The position numbers and the translations under genes were made by a program. The notes beneath the pieces were generated by a model. It had not been told where the DNA came from. It searched no databases and was given only the letters and a program-made list of their open reading frames with translations. This document shows positions 41,290 through 49,974 of a stretch of DNA of 64,000 nucleotides, one piece after another. Every line of letters begins with the position of its first letter. Position 1 is the stretch's first letter. The DNA is from Puia dinghuensis (GTDB lineage Bacteria; Bacteroidota; Bacteroidia; Chitinophagales; Chitinophagaceae), in the NCBI RefSeq assembly GCF_014642875.1, contig NZ_BMJC01000005.1, positions 248,001-312,000 of the forward strand. Direction: 5' to 3'.

Positions 41290-42798
41290 TTAATTGTAGC
41301 CCGGGTTTTGTACCAGTTTCGTATTATTCAGCTCCTGCAGCGGAATCGGCAATATCTCATTCGTCCCTGCCTTGAACCCTTTCTTTGCCAGCACCGTCGG
41401 CGCCTGCCCGGTACGCACCAGGTCGAACCAGCGATGGCCTTCCGTGGCCAGCTCCAGCCGCCGCTCGTTGTAAATATTGTCCAGCGTGGCCGGTACCGAC
41501 GCCAACCCTACTCGCGCTCTCACCGCATCCAATAACGATTGCGCCCTGGCCTGGTCGCCTCCGCCCCTCACCTGGGCCTCGGCTTCCAGCAGATAGGTGT
41601 CGGCAAGCCGGATCTCGATCTCATCATTCGGCCAGTTCAGTTCGATATTGCCTACCGTACCCTGGTTTGCCGTCAGCGGCGCATATTTCCGAATGAAATA
41701 ACCAGTGTTCATATAGCCCGGAGTGTAGGTACATTTCCCGGCCTTGGCCAGACTGTCGATATTCGCAATGGTCGCGGAATACCGTGGATCACCCTTCATC
41801 GCAGCGACCAAGTCGGGCGTAATCGGGCAGAAGCTCCAGCCGGCTGCAGCCGATTCGAAGGTCGGCCCACTATAGCCGCGGGGACCTACCATCTGCACAC
41901 CCACATTGCCATCGAAATTGGGCCAGTTGCCCCAGGATTTCCCGCCGGCGGAGGTATGCACGATCTCAAAGATCGATTCCGAATTGAACTTATTGTTCGG
42001 GTCGAAGATGCTCGCATAGTTGGCCAACAGGGCATAGTTGGGCGAGGTGTTCACCTGCTTCAGATCATTCGCGGCCTCCTGCATCCTGGAAGTATTATTC
42101 TCGTAAATAATGGCCTTACCCAGCAGCGCCTGTGCGGCCCCCTTGGTAGCCCGCCCGCCGTCCGTGGCAGTGTTCACGGTTGCCGGCAGATTGGGAATAG
42201 CGGCATTCAGGTCCTTCTCTATCTGCGCATAGATGTCCGCCGGCTTGGCCTGCACCTGTGTGAACCATTCACTTTGGCCCAGGACATGCGTGATCAGCGG
42301 AACATTCCCGAACAGCCGTACGAGGTCGAAATAATAGTAAGCCCGCAGAAACTGCATCTCCGCCGTATACCTCGTCTTAAGATCGCTGGTGAGTCCGGGA
42401 ACGTTCCCGATCTTCTCCAGCATTGTATTGACCCTGGCAATACCCGTAAAATTGCGGCTCCACAAATCGGCCAGGATATTCGGCGTAGCCGAACTCAGGG
42501 TGTAGGTGTTCCACTGTTGAAAACCCGTCATGTCCGACGACGAACCCCCGCCCGCATAGGCCTCATCCGAAGCCAGGGTCAGTTCCACCGTCAAAGGTGA
42601 GTACGAGCTGACTACCGTCCAGCCCAGCGGATTATAAGCTGCTACCATCCCCGCATAGGCCTGGGCAGGGGTTTGGTAATAATCGCTTTCGAGGGTCGTT
42701 CCTTCCGGTTTTGCGGTCAGGAAACTCTTCTTACAGGCGGTGCCGCCCAATACTACACCTGCCAGAAGAAAGGAATATAGAAAGTGTGTTCTTTTCAT
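41290..42798 (-). CDS. SusD/RagB family nutrient-binding lipoprotein
   Basis: A 502-residue outer-membrane surface lipoprotein (lipobox GGTACKK, Cys22) of the SusD family, which lids the SusC transporter and binds glycan. Family marks are FLTAKPEGTTLESDYYQTPAQAYAG near the start, the TPR-like helices (AEMQFLRAYYYFDLVRLFGNVPLI), and the C-terminal IYNERRLELATEGHRWFDLVRTG block with the final PIPLQELNNT. The mature N-terminus and the spacing of 20 bases from susC make a joint complex nearly certain. The ligand is inferred as a beta-glucan from the GH16 and GH30 genes. Confidence 0.95.
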   Translation of the reverse strand: MKRTHFLYSFLLAGVVLGGTACKKSFLTAKPEGTTLESDYYQTPAQAYAGMVAAYNPLGWTVVSSYSPLTVELTLASDEAYAGGGSSSDMTGFQQWNTYTLSSATPNILADLWSRNFTGIARVNTMLEKIGNVPGLTSDLKTRYTAEMQFLRAYYYFDLVRLFGNVPLITHVLGQSEWFTQVQAKPADIYAQIEKDLNAAIPNLPATVNTATDGGRATKGAAQALLGKAIIYENNTSRMQEAANDLKQVNTSPNYALLANYASIFDPNNKFNSESIFEIVHTSAGGKSWGNWPNFDGNVGVQMVGPRGYSGPTFESAAAGWSFCPITPDLVAAMKGDPRYSATIANIDSLAKAGKCTYTPGYMNTGYFIRKYAPLTANQGTVGNIELNWPNDEIEIRLADTYLLEAEAQVRGGGDQARAQSLLDAVRARVGLASVPATLDNIYNERRLELATEGHRWFDLVRTGQAPTVLAKKGFKAGTNEILPIPLQELNNTKLVQNPGYN

Positions 42799-42818
42799 AC
42801 AATTCGTTTTTTTAATCG

Positions 42819-45800
42819 TTAGAATCCGACACTCAAGCCTGCCTGCAGGGTCCGGGCCTGCGGATAAAAGCCCCGGTCGATACTTGTATTTTTGCCGCCG
42901 CCAATCTCGGGATCGTAACCGGTATAGTGGGTAAACGTCACCAGGTTATAACCAGTCAGGTATACACGAACTTTCTGCAGGGTCCACCGGCGCAACAGGC
43001 TCTGCGGAATGGTGTACCCGAGCTGCAGGGTCTTGATGCGGAAATAGGCGCCCGGTTCCAGGTAGAAACCGGAAGGATTGGTAAAGTTGCTGTTGGGATC
43101 ACCGTCCACCAGTCGGGGAAAGCTGTTGGTGCTTCCGGGTCCGGTCCACCGGCCTAATGCCTTAGTGGAATAATTGGCGCTTTGGATATCCAGCCGGCGC
43201 AAGCCCTGGAAGATCACATTGCCACCTGCCCCCTGACCGAATACCAGGATGTCGAAGCCCTTCCAGGCAGCAGTTGCCGTAAATCCATACGTATAGTGAG
43301 GCGTGGGATCACCGATAAAGGTCCGGTCTTTTGACGTTATCTGCCCATCCCCATCCAGGTCGGCCCATTTAAAGTCCCCAGGCTTGGCATTGGGCTGGAT
43401 CAGCTGCCCGCTCTTGTTGACATAATTATTGACATCCGCTTGGGTCTGGAAAATGCCCAGGGTCTTGAAGCCGTAGAACGATCCGATGGCATGTCCGGGA
43501 GTATTCCGGCTTATCTCATAGGCGCTGCTTTGGAAAGTTGAAACCACCGTGTAAGGCGTGACTCCCATAGAGTTGATCCGGTTCTGCAGCAGGGAGCCGT
43601 TGGCTCTGAATCCCAGCTGTACCTGGCCCACCTTCTTGGTATAGCCCAGCTCGAGTTCCAGGCCCTTGTTGGTCATGTCAGCGACATTACCCGTCGGCTG
43701 CCCGCTGGCGCCTACATACTCCGGCAACTGCTCGGCCAGCAGCATACCCGTCGTCTTCTTATTATAGGCATCGAATGTAACGGTGATATTGTTCATCACC
43801 ACGGCATCGAAACCCACATCCGTCTGCTTCGTCTGCTCCCATTTCAGGTTGGGATTGGGCGGCGCATTGGGGCTGTAGCCAATGGCGTAACCGTTACCCA
43901 TCATATAGTTGCGGCCGCCACTCACTGTCGACTCATACAGGAAATCCCCGATATTATCACTACCGGTGACCCCATAGCTGCCGCGGACCTTCAGGAAAGT
44001 GATGGGATTTCTGTCAGTCGGGAAGAAACTCTCCCGGGACACCACCCAGCCGACGGATCCACCGGGGAAATACCCATACTTGTTGTTCGGGCCGAATTTG
44101 GTGGACCCATCCCTCCTGATCTGGCCTTCCAGCAGGTACCTGTCATCATAACTATAGACCACCCGGGCAAATTCCGAGCTTACATGATGGACGATGCCAT
44201 CATAACCGTTGGCGACCTTGTCGGCATTGGGCAGACTATAGTTCGGCGTGGCCTGCCCCAGGGTGTTCACCGGCATGTACTGGAAACTACCGCTGATCCC
44301 CGTGCCCTGGTTGTTCTCCCAGGCACTGGTACCGATCAACGCCGTGAGGTTATGCAGCCCGAAATGCCGGTTGTACGATGCCGTATTCTCCCAATCCCAG
44401 ATGAAAAGGTTCTCATTATCCCGGTTAAAGGTCGGAATGGCATTGCCGGTCGAACCGTTGAGATAAAAGGAATCCGTGAAACTGTTGGAGCCCCAAAAGG
44501 CCAGTTTCGTGCCGATGGAGGTCCGCAGTTCGAGACCCTTGATGGGCATCACCGCGAGATAGCCGTTGGCTACGATATTGTGCGACCAATTGTAGCCTTG
44601 TTGTGTCTTGATATAAGCCAGGGGATTGGTCTCTTCCTGACCGACATAGTTGGATATGGCATAAGGCCTTCCCAGCGCGTCCCGCTCCACTGGCTTCCTG
44701 TTGTAAATGCTGTTTTGATCGTTCAGGATGGTCGGATCGGTGATCACCACCGGCGTCACCGGATCGAGATTGATGGCCGAGCTCAGCGGCCCGCCGAACT
44801 CACTGTTCGTATTCCCGAGCCCCTGGTTCTTGATATAGGAATAGCCGATGTTCTCCCCAAAGCTGAGCCACGGGTTTATCTTGTGAGACCCGTTGAACCG
44901 TGCGGTGAGCCGCTTGTACCAGGAAATGGGATCGGCAACGATACCATTCTGATCGAAATAACCCAGCGATGAAAAGAAGGTGCTCTTGTCCGTTCCGCCG
45001 CTGAAACTCAGTTGATGGCTCATTTCACTGGCGCTGTTGTCAAAGATCTGGCTCTGCCAGTCCGTGCCCTGACCCAGGGACGCAGGATTGGCAAAAATGA
45101 TCCCATGCCCGGGCCCGGCCGCGAGTGAAGACTCATTACGCAGCGTGGCATATTGCGTAGCATTCAGCAAATGCAGCTTTCTCGACGGAGCCTGTGTACC
45201 GTAATAACCGTCATAGGCTACCCGCATCGTCCCCGCCTTGCCTTTCTTCGTCGTCACCAGGATAACGCCGGCAGCCGCACGCGCCCCATAAATGGCCTGG
45301 CTTGCCGCATCCTTCAACACTTCAATAGATTCGATATCGGCCGGGTTGAGGTAATCCAATCCGCCCCCGTCCAACGGCACTCCGTCCACTACATACAACG
45401 GATCGCTGTTATTGATAGAGGTCGTGCCCCGTACCCTTACCTGCTCCGAAGAGCCCGGCTGACCGGAATTGGCGGCAATGGTCACCCCGGAAGTGCGGCC
45501 TTGCAACGCATCTTCCAAACGGTTGACAGGCTGGTCTTCCAGGTCACTGGACTTCACGCTGGAAATGGCCCCCGTAACCACGCTCTTCTTCTGTGTACCA
45601 TATCCCACCACGATGACTTCATTGAGCCCCTGGCTCTGTGTGGCGAGGGTAAGCTGAATATCCGTCTGCCGGCCCACCAGCTCTTCCTTTGTCTGGTAAC
45701 CGACAAGCGAAAAGACAAGCACGGCATTCTCATTCTGGACATCCAACCGGAAATTCCCCTCCTTATCCGTCAGGGTTCCCTTGTTCGAGCCTTTGATCGT

Positions 45801-46325
45801 TACGCTTACTCCTTCCAGCGGCGCCCCCTTTTCATCGACCAGGCGCCCCGTGACGACGATCGACCGGGCATCCGCTCCGCTGGTATGCAACAATTCGGTA
45901 GTCATCTCTGTATTCCCATGGACAAGACCGGAGACGAGCTTCTTCAACTCCGTATTGCTGGAATAGATGACATAGGCCTTGGCCAGCACCTTCTTGTATT
46001 TAAGGTTATAGGGCCTCAGTAATTCATCCAGGAAATCCTCCACGGTCTTGTATTTCTCCACATCTATCACCAGCCGTGCTTCAGGCAGGATCCGGGACTC
46101 ATAGATGAAATCCACGTCGAACACCTTGCGGGCATCGGCCAGAATATTGGAGATACTACGAGCCTGGGCTCGGGGTTCCTGTGTCTGATTGGCTACACTC
46201 AAACTCACCTGTGAATAGGAGGTGAGCCAGGCATTTGTCTGCGAACGGGCGTTCATCAGGTTGCTGCCTCCAAGAAAGAATAGTACAAAAAACAGCAACT
46301 TACCTGTAAAAGGTCTTCTTCTCAT
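42819..46325 (-). CDS. SusC/RagA family TonB-dependent transporter with STN signalling domain
   Basis: A 1168-residue outer-membrane glycan importer. After the export signal comes a secretin/TonB short N-terminal (STN) domain (about 55-120; VDFIYESRILPEARLVIDVEKYKTVEDFLDELL), then a carboxypeptidase-regulatory-like domain (about 158-235), a plug (about 245-350; VIVVGYGTQKKSVVTGAIS, the SusC-type box) and a large beta-barrel ending LQAGLSVGF. The STN domain marks a transducer that signals through FecR to an ECF sigma factor; both genes lie just upstream. It is predicted to import beta-glucan oligosaccharides with SusD and to switch on its own locus when loaded. Confidence 0.95.
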   Translation of the reverse strand: MRRRPFTGKLLFFVLFFLGGSNLMNARSQTNAWLTSYSQVSLSVANQTQEPRAQARSISNILADARKVFDVDFIYESRILPEARLVIDVEKYKTVEDFLDELLRPYNLKYKKVLAKAYVIYSSNTELKKLVSGLVHGNTEMTTELLHTSGADARSIVVTGRLVDEKGAPLEGVSVTIKGSNKGTLTDKEGNFRLDVQNENAVLVFSLVGYQTKEELVGRQTDIQLTLATQSQGLNEVIVVGYGTQKKSVVTGAISSVKSSDLEDQPVNRLEDALQGRTSGVTIAANSGQPGSSEQVRVRGTTSINNSDPLYVVDGVPLDGGGLDYLNPADIESIEVLKDAASQAIYGARAAAGVILVTTKKGKAGTMRVAYDGYYGTQAPSRKLHLLNATQYATLRNESSLAAGPGHGIIFANPASLGQGTDWQSQIFDNSASEMSHQLSFSGGTDKSTFFSSLGYFDQNGIVADPISWYKRLTARFNGSHKINPWLSFGENIGYSYIKNQGLGNTNSEFGGPLSSAINLDPVTPVVITDPTILNDQNSIYNRKPVERDALGRPYAISNYVGQEETNPLAYIKTQQGYNWSHNIVANGYLAVMPIKGLELRTSIGTKLAFWGSNSFTDSFYLNGSTGNAIPTFNRDNENLFIWDWENTASYNRHFGLHNLTALIGTSAWENNQGTGISGSFQYMPVNTLGQATPNYSLPNADKVANGYDGIVHHVSSEFARVVYSYDDRYLLEGQIRRDGSTKFGPNNKYGYFPGGSVGWVVSRESFFPTDRNPITFLKVRGSYGVTGSDNIGDFLYESTVSGGRNYMMGNGYAIGYSPNAPPNPNLKWEQTKQTDVGFDAVVMNNITVTFDAYNKKTTGMLLAEQLPEYVGASGQPTGNVADMTNKGLELELGYTKKVGQVQLGFRANGSLLQNRINSMGVTPYTVVSTFQSSAYEISRNTPGHAIGSFYGFKTLGIFQTQADVNNYVNKSGQLIQPNAKPGDFKWADLDGDGQITSKDRTFIGDPTPHYTYGFTATAAWKGFDILVFGQGAGGNVIFQGLRRLDIQSANYSTKALGRWTGPGSTNSFPRLVDGDPNSNFTNPSGFYLEPGAYFRIKTLQLGYTIPQSLLRRWTLQKVRVYLTGYNLVTFTHYTGYDPEIGGGKNTSIDRGFYPQARTLQAGLSVGF

Positions 46326-46351
46326 ATGGCGTTATGTTTTACTAAAAACTT

Positions 46352-47278
46352 TTAATGAAACGTTACGTAAATAGTTTTATCCTTGATCCGCATTGCATAA
46401 CCCGAGGATGCTGCGAGTACCCGCGTCATCTCTTCGACATTTTGTACCCGCACATCTCCCGATACCTTGTACTGGGACATGGTGGCAGAGTCCTCCATTT
46501 CCATCTTATATCCATAGGTGTCTTCCACAATATGGGCCACCTCTTCCAGTGAAGTATTATCGAAATGGAATTCATGCCGCGTCCAGCCGGAATGGGTCGT
46601 CACTGCCTTTTCCTCGTTGAGCGTGGTCTGCTGCGCCGAATTGACGACAGCCACCTGGCCCGGCCGCATCACCATCGACGTCTTCTGGCCTACAACCGTA
46701 GCACCGGCGCTAAGTACCGACAACCGCACCTTCCCTTCTTCCAGCGAAACCACCGCCTGCTGCCGCCGGGTATTGACGTTGAACCGCGTCCCCAACACCT
46801 CCACATCCACCTGCCGGGTATGAACGACAAACTTTTTCACCGTAGCAGGCTGCTTCTTCACCTGGAAATAAGCCTCCCCTTCCAGCCAGACCTGCCGGTC
46901 GGCGGCCTCCGTCCATTGTTCAGGGATGGTTAGGGAAGAATTACTATTGAGAATAACAACCGAACTGTCGGGCAGAACGATCGTCTTCATCTCGCCGAAT
47001 CCAGTCATCTGTTTGGCATATTGCGGATGACCCGTGCGCGTACCGATCCACCAGATGCCAAAAGCAAAGGCGATAAGCGAAGCCGCCGCCGCAAACACCC
47101 GTACCAAACGGACGACCCTTCTCCCTGTACGCCAGCTTTCATCCACCGGCATACCTTCCGATTGCCGGATAGCTTCTTCCACCGCTTTCCAGTTCTTCTC
47201 CCGCAGCTCATCACTCACCGGCCGGTGGCGAAAACCAAAAGGAAACTCATCCTTATTGTTCTTTGTAACCTCGTCCAT
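46352..47278 (-). CDS. FecR family anti-sigma factor
   Basis: A 308-residue inner-membrane regulator. The cytoplasmic N-terminal part (about 1-65) would hold the sigma factor, a single membrane helix lies at about 67-85 (VFAAAASLIAFAFGIWWIG), the periplasmic FecR domain (about 105-205; TIVLPDSSVVILNSNSSLTIPEQW...) follows, and the C-terminal DUF4974-like domain (about 225-305; FDNTSLEEVAHIVEDTYGYKM) contacts the STN domain of the transporter. It lies between the sigma gene (53-bp gap) and susC (26-bp gap), the normal order of Bacteroidota cell-surface signalling loci. Confidence 0.95.
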   Translation of the reverse strand: MDEVTKNNKDEFPFGFRHRPVSDELREKNWKAVEEAIRQSEGMPVDESWRTGRRVVRLVRVFAAAASLIAFAFGIWWIGTRTGHPQYAKQMTGFGEMKTIVLPDSSVVILNSNSSLTIPEQWTEAADRQVWLEGEAYFQVKKQPATVKKFVVHTRQVDVEVLGTRFNVNTRRQQAVVSLEEGKVRLSVLSAGATVVGQKTSMVMRPGQVAVVNSAQQTTLNEEKAVTTHSGWTRHEFHFDNTSLEEVAHIVEDTYGYKMEMEDSATMSQYKVSGDVRVQNVEEMTRVLAASSGYAMRIKDKTIYVTFH

Positions 47279-47331
47279 GAAGCACGTTTATCCCAGAAGA
47301 CACGCAAACGGGATTTTCATACTCTCTTTTC

Positions 47332-47943
47332 TCAAAAAATCTTTCCGTACCAACGATAAAGGGCCGCGAGCGTTAACAAGACCTGGAGTAAATTGGCCTG
47401 TCGCAGTTTCTGCAAGGCCTTTTGTGTGAGATTCAAGACTGACTGATAATTGATCCCCATCACCTCTGCTATCTGCGAGTAATCCATTTCTTCAAAGTAA
47501 TGGAGGTAGATGACTTCTTTCTGTCGCTTGGGCAATTCATTCAGCAAAGCGGCGATCCTGTCCTGCAAGGTTTCATACTCTTCATTGCGCACGACGATCT
47601 CCTCCGGGGAAAAATCGATATCCGGCGAAGACAGCCCACTGATTTTCAGGGCTCTCACCTGGTTATCCCGCAATTGGTTGAGCACCTGCCGCCGCAAGGC
47701 CGTAAAAAAATAAGGCTTCACCTTTCGCATCTGGCCAATGCTCGCCCGCCGTACCCAAAGACGGACAAATAGCTCTTGCACGGCATCACTGGCCAACTCT
47801 CCATCCTGCAATAATTTCAAAGCATAATTGTAAAGGCCCTTAAACAGCTCCCCGTGGATACTTTTAAAGGCATACGTATCCCCTTCCAAGGCCCGGATCC
47901 ACCATTGCTCTAATTGATCTGTATGTAAAGGATTAGTATCCAT
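47332..47943 (-). CDS. ECF RNA polymerase sigma factor, Bacteroidota expansion family
   Basis: A 203-residue extracytoplasmic-function sigma factor. Region 2 (about 20-90) includes LFKGLYNYALKLLQDGELASDAVQELFVRLW; region 4 (about 120-175) includes LPKRQKEVIYLHYFEEMDYSQIAEVMGINYQSVLNLTQKALQKLR for -35 recognition. The C-terminal stretch after it is hydrophobic and variable, as in this family. With FecR and the STN-bearing SusC downstream it forms a surface signalling cascade that should activate the PUL. A -7-like element TATTTTTGC lies on the minus strand at 48006-47998, about 55 bp before the start. Confidence 0.95.
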   Translation of the reverse strand: MDTNPLHTDQLEQWWIRALEGDTYAFKSIHGELFKGLYNYALKLLQDGELASDAVQELFVRLWVRRASIGQMRKVKPYFFTALRRQVLNQLRDNQVRALKISGLSSPDIDFSPEEIVVRNEEYETLQDRIAALLNELPKRQKEVIYLHYFEEMDYSQIAEVMGINYQSVLNLTQKALQKLRQANLLQVLLTLAALYRWYGKIF

Positions 47944-47997
47944 TCAGTTAATGGCCTATCACCACCACTCTGGCAATCATTTTTCACATAAGCAGCA

Positions 47998-48006
47998 GCA
48001 AAAATA
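47998..48006 (-). promoter_or_regulatory. -7-like element for the ECF sigma gene
   Basis: Read leftward, TATTTTTGC matches TAnnTTTG with the extra C often seen. A TTG pair lies upstream at shorter than normal spacing (13 to 16 bases), so recognition by the primary sigma factor is uncertain. Confidence 0.4.
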
Positions 48007-48112
48007 ACCACTTACAGAGCAACAAGATAACTTTTAGGCCCGAGCATTGTAACTAAATTTATCGCAATCGATTACGAAGAATCTTTCGACCTGTCAGCCG
48101 GCACTTTTTTTT

Positions 48113-48127
48113 AAGACATTTTGTCTT
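48113..48127. promoter_or_regulatory. Inverted repeat AAGACA-TTT-TGTCTT upstream of grpE
   Basis: Perfect 6-bp arms around a 3-base centre, ending 10 bp before the grpE -33 element. It is not the CIRCE operator (TTAGCACTC-N9-GAGTGCTAA). Its position suits a regulator of the grpE-dnaJ unit; the binding protein is unknown. Confidence 0.45.
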
Positions 48128-48137
48128 TAAATCCGGC

Positions 48138-48167
48138 TTGGCAGGAATATTGACAATCTTACCTTTG
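48138..48167 (+). promoter_or_regulatory. Promoter of grpE-dnaJ
   Basis: TTG (48138-48140), 19 bases, TACCTTTG (48160-48167): an exact Bacteroidota primary promoter, implying housekeeping sigma rather than a heat-shock sigma. The start codon follows 16 bases later. Confidence 0.8.
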
Positions 48168-48183
48168 TGCCAATTTTATAGCT

Positions 48184-48738
48184 ATGATAAATCCCAATAT
48201 AAACGATCAGGACCGAAACGACCCGGATAACATGAACACCGATGAAAATATAGCGGGTACCACCCACCTCGACGAGCTTAGCGCCCGGGAGGAAGAGCTG
48301 GACAAGCTAAAGGAAGAGCTTCAGGATCAAAAAGACAAATACCTGCGTCTCTTTGCCGAATTCGACAATTTCAGGAAACGCAGCGCACGGGAAAACCTCG
48401 AATTGCGGCAAACCGCCGGAAAAGAGGTCATCATCTCCCTGCTTGATGTGCTGGATGATTGCGACCGCGCCGAAAAACAATTACTGGCAGCGGACGACAG
48501 CCCCCTGAAAGAAGGCGTACAACTGGTCTTCTCCAAGTTGCGCTCTGTGCTCCAGGGCAAAGGACTCAAACCCATGCAAAGCATCAACACGGACTTTGAC
48601 GTCGAAAAACACGATGCCATCACCGAGATTCCTGTTCAGGACCCCGCCCTCAAAGGCAAAGTCATCGACGAAGTACAAAAAGGATACTACCTCAACGACA
48701 AGATCATCCGCCATGCTAAGGTCGTGGTAGGTAAATAA
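48184..48738 (+). CDS. grpE: Nucleotide exchange factor GrpE
   Basis: A 184-residue cytoplasmic dimer that releases ADP from DnaK. The acidic variable N-terminus is followed by a long dimerising coiled coil (about 35-90; [34 protein letters not shown]) and the C-terminal beta domain (about 125-184; [20 protein letters not shown]...[16 protein letters not shown]) that enters the DnaK cleft. dnaJ follows 25 bases later; dnaK is not in the window. The promoter is strong, with an inverted repeat just upstream. Confidence 0.96.
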   Translation: MINPNINDQDRNDPDNMNTDENIAGTTHLDELSAREEELDKLKEELQDQKDKYLRLFAEFDNFRKRSARENLELRQTAGKEVIISLLDVLDDCDRAEKQLLAADDSPLKEGVQLVFSKLRSVLQGKGLKPMQSINTDFDVEKHDAITEIPVQDPALKGKVIDEVQKGYYLNDKIIRHAKVVVGK

Positions 48739-48763
48739 AACCCCAACATCCCTGTCAAAGATT

Positions 48764-49924
48764 ATGTCAAAAAGAGATTATTATGAAGTTCTGGGGGTAG
48801 CAAAAGGAGCCGCTGCCGACGAGATCAAGAAGGCCTACCGCAAAGTGGCCATGCAGTTCCATCCCGACCGCAACCCTGGTGATAAGGCCGCCGAAGAAAA
48901 ATTCAAGGAAGCTGCCGAAGCCTATGAAGTTCTCAGCGACGCGGACAAAAGAGGTCAGTACGACCGCTATGGACATGCCGGCCTCTCCGGCAATGGTCGT
49001 GGTGGATTCAGCGGTGGCAGCATGAACATGGATGATATCTTCAGCCAATTCGGGGACATCTTCGGCGACGATCTTTTCGGCAGCTTCTTTGGTGGTGGCC
49101 GCAGAGGCGGTGGCGGTGGTCGCGCCCGTGGCGTCAGAGGCAGCAACCTGCGCGTAAAGATCAAGCTCAACTATGAAGAAATTGCCAAAGGCGTTTCCAA
49201 GAACATCAAGGTAAAGAAATACGTCGGCTGCACCACCTGCAACGGCAGCGGCGCAAAAGATAGAAACAGCGTCCAAACCTGCTCCACCTGTGGCGGCAGC
49301 GGCCAGGTACGTCGGGTCAGCCAGACCTTCCTTGGCCAGATGCAAACCGTCACCACCTGCCCAACCTGCAACGGCGAAGGCTCCATCGTTACGGCAAAAT
49401 GCTCCGTCTGTAAAGGCGAAGGCCGCGTCTACGGCGAAGAAACCGTCAGCATCGACATCCCCGCCGGCGTCCAGGAAGGCATGCAACTGAGTGTCAGCGG
49501 CAGAGGCAACGCAGGCGAAAGAGGCGGCCCTCCCGGAGACCTCATCATCCTCATTGAAGAAGAACAACATCCCGACCTGCACCGCGACGGGCTCAACGTC
49601 GCTTACGAACTCCATATGTCTTTTACCGACGCCGTCTTCGGTCTCCAGGCCGAAGTACCCACTATCGACGGGAAAGCAAAGATCAAAATACCCCCCGGCA
49701 CCCAAAGCGGTAAGATATTCCGCCTGAAAGGCAAAGGCTTCCCGGGCGTCAATTCTTACGAAAGAGGCGACCAGCTCATCCATGTCAATGTCTGGACACC
49801 CCAGCACGTTACCCCGGAAGAAAAGGCCATGTTGGAGAAATTGAACGACTCACCCAACTTCCAGCCAAAGCCGGATAAGAATGAGCGTAGCTTCTTCGAT
49901 AAAGTAAGGGAAATGTTCAGTTAA
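48764..49924 (+). CDS. dnaJ: Molecular chaperone DnaJ
   Basis: A 386-residue type I J-protein that delivers substrates to DnaK and stimulates its ATPase. The J-domain (1-70) has the HPD triad in [10 protein letters not shown]; a Gly/Phe region rich in GGG follows; then the four zinc repeats [24 protein letters not shown] and CSVCKGEG; then two beta-barrel substrate domains and the dimer end. All cysteines are present. It forms an operon with grpE. The next gene on the right points the other way; no clear terminator hairpin with a T-run was seen, only a GC-rich patch. Confidence 0.97.
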   Translation: MSKRDYYEVLGVAKGAAADEIKKAYRKVAMQFHPDRNPGDKAAEEKFKEAAEAYEVLSDADKRGQYDRYGHAGLSGNGRGGFSGGSMNMDDIFSQFGDIFGDDLFGSFFGGGRRGGGGGRARGVRGSNLRVKIKLNYEEIAKGVSKNIKVKKYVGCTTCNGSGAKDRNSVQTCSTCGGSGQVRRVSQTFLGQMQTVTTCPTCNGEGSIVTAKCSVCKGEGRVYGEETVSIDIPAGVQEGMQLSVSGRGNAGERGGPPGDLIILIEEEQHPDLHRDGLNVAYELHMSFTDAVFGLQAEVPTIDGKAKIKIPPGTQSGKIFRLKGKGFPGVNSYERGDQLIHVNVWTPQHVTPEEKAMLEKLNDSPNFQPKPDKNERSFFDKVREMFS

Positions 49925-49974
49925 TAGCCCGGGCAGCTCGCTTTAACCCCGGCGCTGCGCCGCGGCCAGCCCCG

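Noticed and set aside
46352-47943. Iron-citrate type regulation from the FecR and sigma genes
   Set aside because: The downstream genes are SusC/SusD and glycoside hydrolases, so carbohydrate sensing fits better than iron uptake.
48113-48127. CIRCE/HrcA operator before grpE
   Set aside because: The arms are AAGACA/TGTCTT with a 3-base centre, not TTAGCACTC-N9-GAGTGCTAA.
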